DNA from: Diprion similis
Taxonomy: Eukaryota; Arthropoda; Insecta; Hymenoptera; Diprionidae
Reading direction: 5' to 3'
DNA length: 64,000 nucleotides
Assembly (NCBI RefSeq): GCF_021155765.1
Contig: NC_060114.1
Span: 14,331,501-14,395,500 of the forward strand
The notes beneath the pieces are model-generated. The model was not told the DNA's origin and made no database searches. It saw only the letters and a program-made list of their open reading frames with translations. The position numbers and the translations under genes were made by a program. The stretch's first letter is position 1. Each line of letters starts with the position of its first letter. Positions 58,246 to 64,000 of this stretch are shown here, piece by piece.

Positions 58246-60607
58246 CTAGTTGGGTTGTCGAACAAAGCCAGCAAAGATTGAAATTCCAGTATTTCGATGA
58301 TATATTTCAAAGTAATAAGGCCGATTAACTTCGAATTCTCGTGGCCCAGAACGCTTTGTAATCTGCATTTCTGAAAATTATATATCCATAATGAAACGAT
58401 ATCTCTTCAATAGAGTTTTCTTTTATTGCACCAAACTATAAAAATGTCGTTTCTTAGTTTTATACTGACCCTAGAGAAATTTTGAAAACTGTAAGCATCT
58501 ACATTCCGATTACCAAAAAATCATGTTTTTTTTTCTTTTTTTTTTTTCTAGAACTTCATTTTCGGCATATAAACAAATTTGACGTTGAATCGAAAATGAA
58601 TTTATACCTACATAAGGAATGTGCACTGAAGTTTGTCTGAAGTATATAGTACAAGCTGTATTAATGGCTCATAATTTTCTGGACATGGTTCAGAATTATT
58701 ATGTGACTTGGTTTGTTGTCGCAGAATTTACGGTTTGAATTGTGCAAAAATCTTTTATATTTCTATCACTCAAATAAAGTTATCCCGATGAATCTTCACT
58801 CACTTGTAACAGCAGCTGCCTCACTACCTTCTTCGTTGACCTCGATAAATGCCTTCTGAACGACTTTGCTAACTTTTAGCGGAATATCAGCTATGCCAGA
58901 AAAGTCAGCATTATTTGTAAACATTTCAGTCATTCCCAACTAGAATAAAAATATGTAACAGAATTAAAGGGATGTTAGTTGCTTGAGTCTACTCAGAAAT
59001 CGAAATTCTCCAAATCTTACAAACGATTGAACATTTCAAAACTATAGGTATAAAATAAGTCGTCACAAAAATGTTTGGCTTCATTTTATTAATATAAGTC
59101 ATAGTTTTATAAAGGCAAGTGACATTTATTTGAAAGAAACAGAAATGTTTCATGACAACATATTTTATAATATTTAAACTGTACCTTCTTCAAAGTTTCC
59201 TGGAGATCAAAACTGCATTCGACTTTGAATTTTGGTAAGTATACAACGACGTCTCTGGGAGAAATTTGTTCTAATCTTTCCTTGAAATTCACTCCATGAA
59301 GATTATCCTCGATCATGTTTAATCCATTTACAATTTTATTTGGTAAAATTATAATCATGCTCAGCTCTCCACCCTAAGAAATAGGAAACAACATATTCAT
59401 CTGGTGAGACAAATGTATGAAATGAAATATACAACAATTGTGTCTGCTACTTTGCACAAAAGTTTACTTTTTATACCTCGTACGGTAATTCGATGAAGGT
59501 TGCGTCATGCTCTGGAAGAACCTGCCTTTTGAATTTAGCTTTTATGTACATGGTAGGAACATGTTTTGCAGTTTTTTCATCTACATAGAACGGTCTATCC
59601 TGAGTCCGAGAAGGATCAAACTTTTTCTCCCATTGACCCTTGAAGTACACGGCGTTCACCAATACCAACTTGGTGTCTTTGCTGATGTTGTCTGAAATCA
59701 CACAAGGGTATAAACGTGCAATTAACGTAGTTGCTGTAAATAAATTTCATCTTTAACTTAAAATTTACTTCAGTAAGCTTGGTATCGCAATAATCATTAC
59801 TTGGTGCAAAAACGTTTTTTATGCACTTGTTCGTTTGCTCTTCGCACCAAGTGTTCAAGGTTTTAGCAGCAGTCGATGCATCGTTGAAATCTACTTCCTG
59901 ACTCGATGACAAGAATTTTGCAGTCGTCAATTCCTTGTATGTAGGTTTTACCTCGAAACCAGAAGCCGTAAATATTTTATTGGCGAGACGCAGTTCAACT
60001 CCTTTTGCAGTCTGAAATATAGAAATGAAAAGTTGTGATCATCGATTATAATAATATTTAAACTAATTATAACATTATTGAAAAATATTTGGTGCAACGA
60101 TATCTCGAGTGTAGATCGTGAAGAGAGATCAAGTACCAATTCATAGATACAAATTGGTATTAGAGTAATGCTATCTAGATTCGCAACTCACATTCAGAAG
60201 TGTGATGAGGTAGCGATAACCAGATTGGCTAAGATCGTCGTTATCAGGGAGAAAAAGAGCTGAACGCATTTGAGTAGCAGTTTTTCCATTAGCTCCGTAC
60301 GCAGCCATGGCCAATACCACTTGAATACTCAATGGAGATGTGATCAAATCATCAGATTTATCATTAACCAGTACCTAAAAATATGAAATTACGGTGATAA
60401 AAATCATAAAATAGAATTTAAATTTGTAGAAAAAACTGCAGTAAATAACAAGCTCTAGTTATGGATAATTAGAATTACTAACGTGCTGTGTGGAATGCGA
60501 GAATTGAATTGCTGTTATACATTTACCTTCAGAAAACTAGTAGAAAAGTGATTGGCAGCCTCTGCAATGGCCCGAAGGCCATTATTCTCAGATATTTCTT
60601 CACTCAT
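58246..60607 (-). CDS. Inhibitory serpin, complete, 7 coding exons, 379 aa, P1 Arg
   Basis: Exons in transcript order: 60527-60607, 60192-60374, 59801-60011, 59477-59691, 59185-59373, 58804-58939, 58246-58370 (1140 nt, in phase). Serpin landmarks: [20 protein letters not shown] near the N-terminus, [74 protein letters not shown] (hinge) and [23 protein letters not shown] at the end. Counting back from Asn-Arg-Pro, P1-P1' is Arg345-Ser346 (sequence TKRSGP), so it should inhibit trypsin-like proteases; the small residues of the hinge support inhibitory action. The first coding exon has no signal peptide, so it looks intracellular, unless an upstream exon adds one. A likely non-coding exon ends at 60849 (TATAG|gtaaga). 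Confidence 0.93.
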
Positions 60608-63600
60608 GCTGGGATAAAGTGTAAATTCGAAATGCCACAACGAAGGATACCTTTACTGAAATATAAAAAGACAAAATTGAACGATGCTCATACAGCAAAT
60701 AAAAGATAGTTCGTTCACTTTGATCAAGTTACAGTACGACGCTATTTTTAGAAGAAATGTTCTGATGTCTTTCCAAGATCATTTCTAAACGAATATCAAT
60801 AATTGATTTGTACCGATTGTTACGAGTACGTAGTGATGATATTCTTACCTATAATATGCAATTAACAATGAAGCAGTCACCTGTGTACTAATTTTATCCT
60901 CGTATGAGTATCGATTTTTTCAGGAAACGCGAAAAGCTAATTCACTGTACTTTCAACGTACAATTTTCGCGAGCTTGTACAAACTGATAGATCGAAGTAT
61001 AATACTGCGCTAGAGATCTAAAAGTACGACTATGAGTAATGCATAACGATTCAGCCAACGAATAGAGTCGTGTAAAAATACTGGGCGACGTTCATTTTCA
61101 GAATATGAGAATAGAATAAACTTTTGAGACGAGATGAAATGTTTTAGAAAGAATTACTTATTACTCAATGTCATGCATTAAGGCTGCTGCTGGTTATTCC
61201 TCAACTATTACACTTTATATAAAACCTGATTTTTGAATCCACGTATAATTGAAGCCAAGAGAATTGTTAAATTGTTCATTTGCTTGTTTCCAAAAAAATC
61301 AAAGATGAAGAATCAAACTGTAGACTGTATGCTGGTATCTGCAGTGCGGATTTCGGTTCACCATTGAAAATAGTAGAGTCTGGAACAGAACACTTTTACG
61401 ACTTTGCAAAAGTTTGAGCACTACTTACCGCTGCGTTGTACAATCAGTTCATGTAATAGTTAAAATTCAAAATTTTCATTCAAATTTTCCATAATCTAAA
61501 AGAAATGACTCGATACTGCAGTATAAAATCTGTTCACTTGCATTCTTGAAATCATGCATATAAAATGATACTTTGAAAATACATTTCGTACATTCAAAGC
61601 CACTCATTTGTGAACAGTTTTTTCGAACTTATAACTGAATAGAAAAAAGACAACCATCGAAAAATAATACATTTCAATCAGCAAGAATCATTATTTATAA
61701 ATCAAATAAGCAGTATATGGTACGATTTGGAGGTAAAAAAAACTTTTTCTAATTCGTTTTATTAATACGAAGATGCAGAAGATTATTAATGAATTATGAT
61801 ATCTTTGCACCAAATTATGTGTATGAAAATTAATTCAAGTCACATTCAACTTGGGTTTAATTTATCTGAAATCAATAGTTATGGATATAATAAGAAAGAT
61901 GTGAAAAGCGTTAAAGATCTAATTGTTAGCGAGGTATGGAAAGGTGTATGAATTAATTTCTAAAATATAGCGTGAAGCTAGGCGATAAGAAATTGTGAAG
62001 GGCAAAAAAAGTTGGGATGAGAAAATTGCATAACTTACTGTACAAATTCCTTTTCCTTGTTGAACTCAGCCTCAGTGAGGGATAATAACGATGCTAAATC
62101 TACTGCTAGACGGTAAAACACGATTGGTATCTACAATATCGTTGTAAGAATATTGAAAAAAAGTGTCCAAAAATGATTGCAGAAAATTATGAAAACCGGA
62201 TTACATTAGAGTCAGTACATTGCTTTCCATACTTGGTTAGTCTGGGACAGCAGTTGACGAAATCATATGAATTGGACTAGAATTCGATAGCAGAATACTT
62301 CCAGGAGTTATAAGACAGGAAGTAAATTTTGAAACGTTTATTTTTATTTTTCACATTTTTTTCGAAACGTCGTTTTTCAAAACGACGTGCACTCTTAAAG
62401 GAGGAGTTTTCAAGCTATTCGTCTCAAATTTGAACACAGCTTTCTTCACCACATTCTTTATTTTGCTATGTACGATTTTTTTTTGGAAATTTTCATATTT
62501 TTTTAAGGAAAAACTGTCAAAATAATGGGGTAAATTCGGAAAATTTTGTTCGAAGCGCCGCCATTTTGTCAATTTTGGTATGAATAAAATCTCGATAGCA
62601 AGAGAGCGGCGTTCATACTGATTAATTGTATTTTTTTAAATTTTGTTTTAGATAATATTTACGGCCACAATCGTGTGCACCGTGAAGACTCCTTTTTTTT
62701 CGAAGTCCTTTTTCAAACTTATTAAATCAATTTACAGAATATAAAAATAAACTTAAAAAATTTGTTTTCTGTTCTTTATGAGTGCTTTGATTTGACACGA
62801 AAAATCAGATTGATTAGCGTATTTACACCGTCGAAGAAAAAAAATTCTGAAAATTGGCTGCTTTTTGACCCGTTAGACTAGCAAGCGGTCCAAGCTGCGC
62901 TTTGCGATCTGGACCACGATTGCGACTGTTCTAATGATCCGAATACGAAAATCTAGGCATACTAGTATTCAAAAGACTATAAGGTCTATCGTCCAAACTA
63001 CGATCGATTGTTTTTTTTTCTAAAATTTTAATGATAATGGCTCAATTTCGTAACCTATCAAGTTTTTCATTTTTTCATTTTCAAAATTGTTCCACCCATT
63101 TGGAACATTTGAAAATAACTTATTCGAACTGATACGCAGTAACGTCGTTTAAAATCGAAGAAATAATTCAACTGAGATTTTTGTGTAAGAAAATATTAAC
63201 TCAAGCTAACGTTGAAAAAGATGCGAATGGCGCTTGTATTCTATTTTTTTCTTCCAGAATGAAAAATAAGACAGTTAGTTGGAATTTGAATTCAAAGGTT
63301 TCATAAATGTATCTAAATGTATGCCGTTTCCCCAAATCATGTCTTCTAATAATAATGAAAATAAAAATACAAAAATTGTACAAATTTTTTCAATACATCC
63401 GCATTATCAGTTTCTACTACTATCTATTATGGGGAAAATACTGCTGAAAATGGTAGAAACCTTACTCAGTTATTTGCGTAGAAGTTCGGGGGTGTATTAA
63501 AATCACATATCATCAATTATATTATTTTATCATTGAAAATAAAAAATTATACAAACCGGATGTCACATGCGTCACGCACGATGGCTTGCCGTCAGGTGAT

Positions 63601-64000
63601 TTTCTGCGGTTGGAATTGGAGAATTATTTAGCGTAGCAACATGCGAAAGCTTTTAGATATCTGGAGCAAGAGCAGCTTGCCAAGTAATCCTACGTACTCA
63701 ACGCTCGGAATCCAAAACTGAACTGAGCGAAGAACAGACCGCTCCATTCGATAACTCGGGCACACAAAAAAAATGTCTGATCCGACGGACGAGACCACCG
63801 TAGCTATAAGTTTACGGAGAAGATGAATCCCATTACGGTTTTAGAATAGCTCCATTGCTCCCAGATTTTGAATACCGATTTCTTCCTGTAACATTCGTTC
63901 GTCGATCTCGAATACTTTAAGATTTTTTGATGGGCAAGCGAGAGTGGAATGCCCTATAATGTGAATCAAAATCTGACTCAAAACTTAGAAATGTTAGTCG
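60608..64000. other. AT-rich intergenic region, no supported gene
   Basis: The first 350 bp contain the serpin 5' UTR and promoter by position. Beyond that I see no conserved protein, tRNA or rRNA. Noted structures are a 22-nt perfect stem at 62367-62388 (ACGTCGTTTT tc AAAACGACGT), long T or A runs, and a less AT-rich end after 63560. A short frame MSDPTDETTVAISLRRR starts at 63773 after an A run and could be the first exon of a plus-strand gene beyond the edge, but nothing confirms it. Confidence 0.4.

Noticed and set aside
63773-63826. First coding exon of a plus-strand gene (MSDPTDETTV...)
   Set aside because: It closes after 17 codons, with no convincing donor before the stop and no downstream sequence to test it.

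Overview
The window looks like nuclear DNA of an insect. It is AT-rich, with intron-dense genes whose GT-AG introns are often only 60-150 bp, animal-type proteins, MITE-like elements and a large satellite array. The intron density suggests an intron-rich holometabolous insect such as a hymenopteran, but the sequence alone cannot settle the species. All gene models below were joined by hand from splice signals, reading phase and protein continuity.

Layout: (1) 135-1826, minus: the first three coding exons of a glycogen branching enzyme, running off the left edge. (2) 1827-4686: an intergenic stretch with two non-autonomous DNA-transposon-like elements, a TTAA-flanked 0.6 kb element and a long foldback of about 0.65 kb. 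(3) 4687-24082, plus: a complete 53-exon cubilin gene of 3749 aa, with signal peptide, N-terminal helical region, 8 EGF modules and 27 CUB modules. Intron 43 has a GC donor and holds a 5'-truncated non-LTR retrotransposon. (4) about 24610-32700: an 8 kb tandem array of a 314-bp satellite with higher-order structure and diverged edges. (5) 33673-41823, plus: a complete 14-exon WDR81-like gene (BEACH plus WD40, 1976 aa). (6) 42139-42724, minus: a small two-exon gene of unknown function. (7) 42851-50770, minus: a 21-exon gene for a 951-aa DUF4485 protein; its intron 4 holds a whole glutaredoxin gene on the same strand and another intron holds a 0.6 kb foldback. (8) 52391-56668, plus: a Myb/SANT-like (trihelix) protein of 1118 aa ending in a CaaX-type tetrapeptide. 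(9) 58246-60607, minus: a complete 7-exon inhibitory serpin with predicted P1-P1' Arg-Ser. (10) 60608-64000: AT-rich, no gene that I can support.

The genes do not form one pathway. Cubilin (endocytic uptake) and WDR81 (endosome maturation) both act in the endolysosomal route, but their adjacency is probably chance. The most unusual items are the satellite block between two genes, the long hairpin elements (one inside a transcribed intron), the nested glutaredoxin, the CaaX-ended DNA-binding protein, and a second open frame over the last serpin exon.
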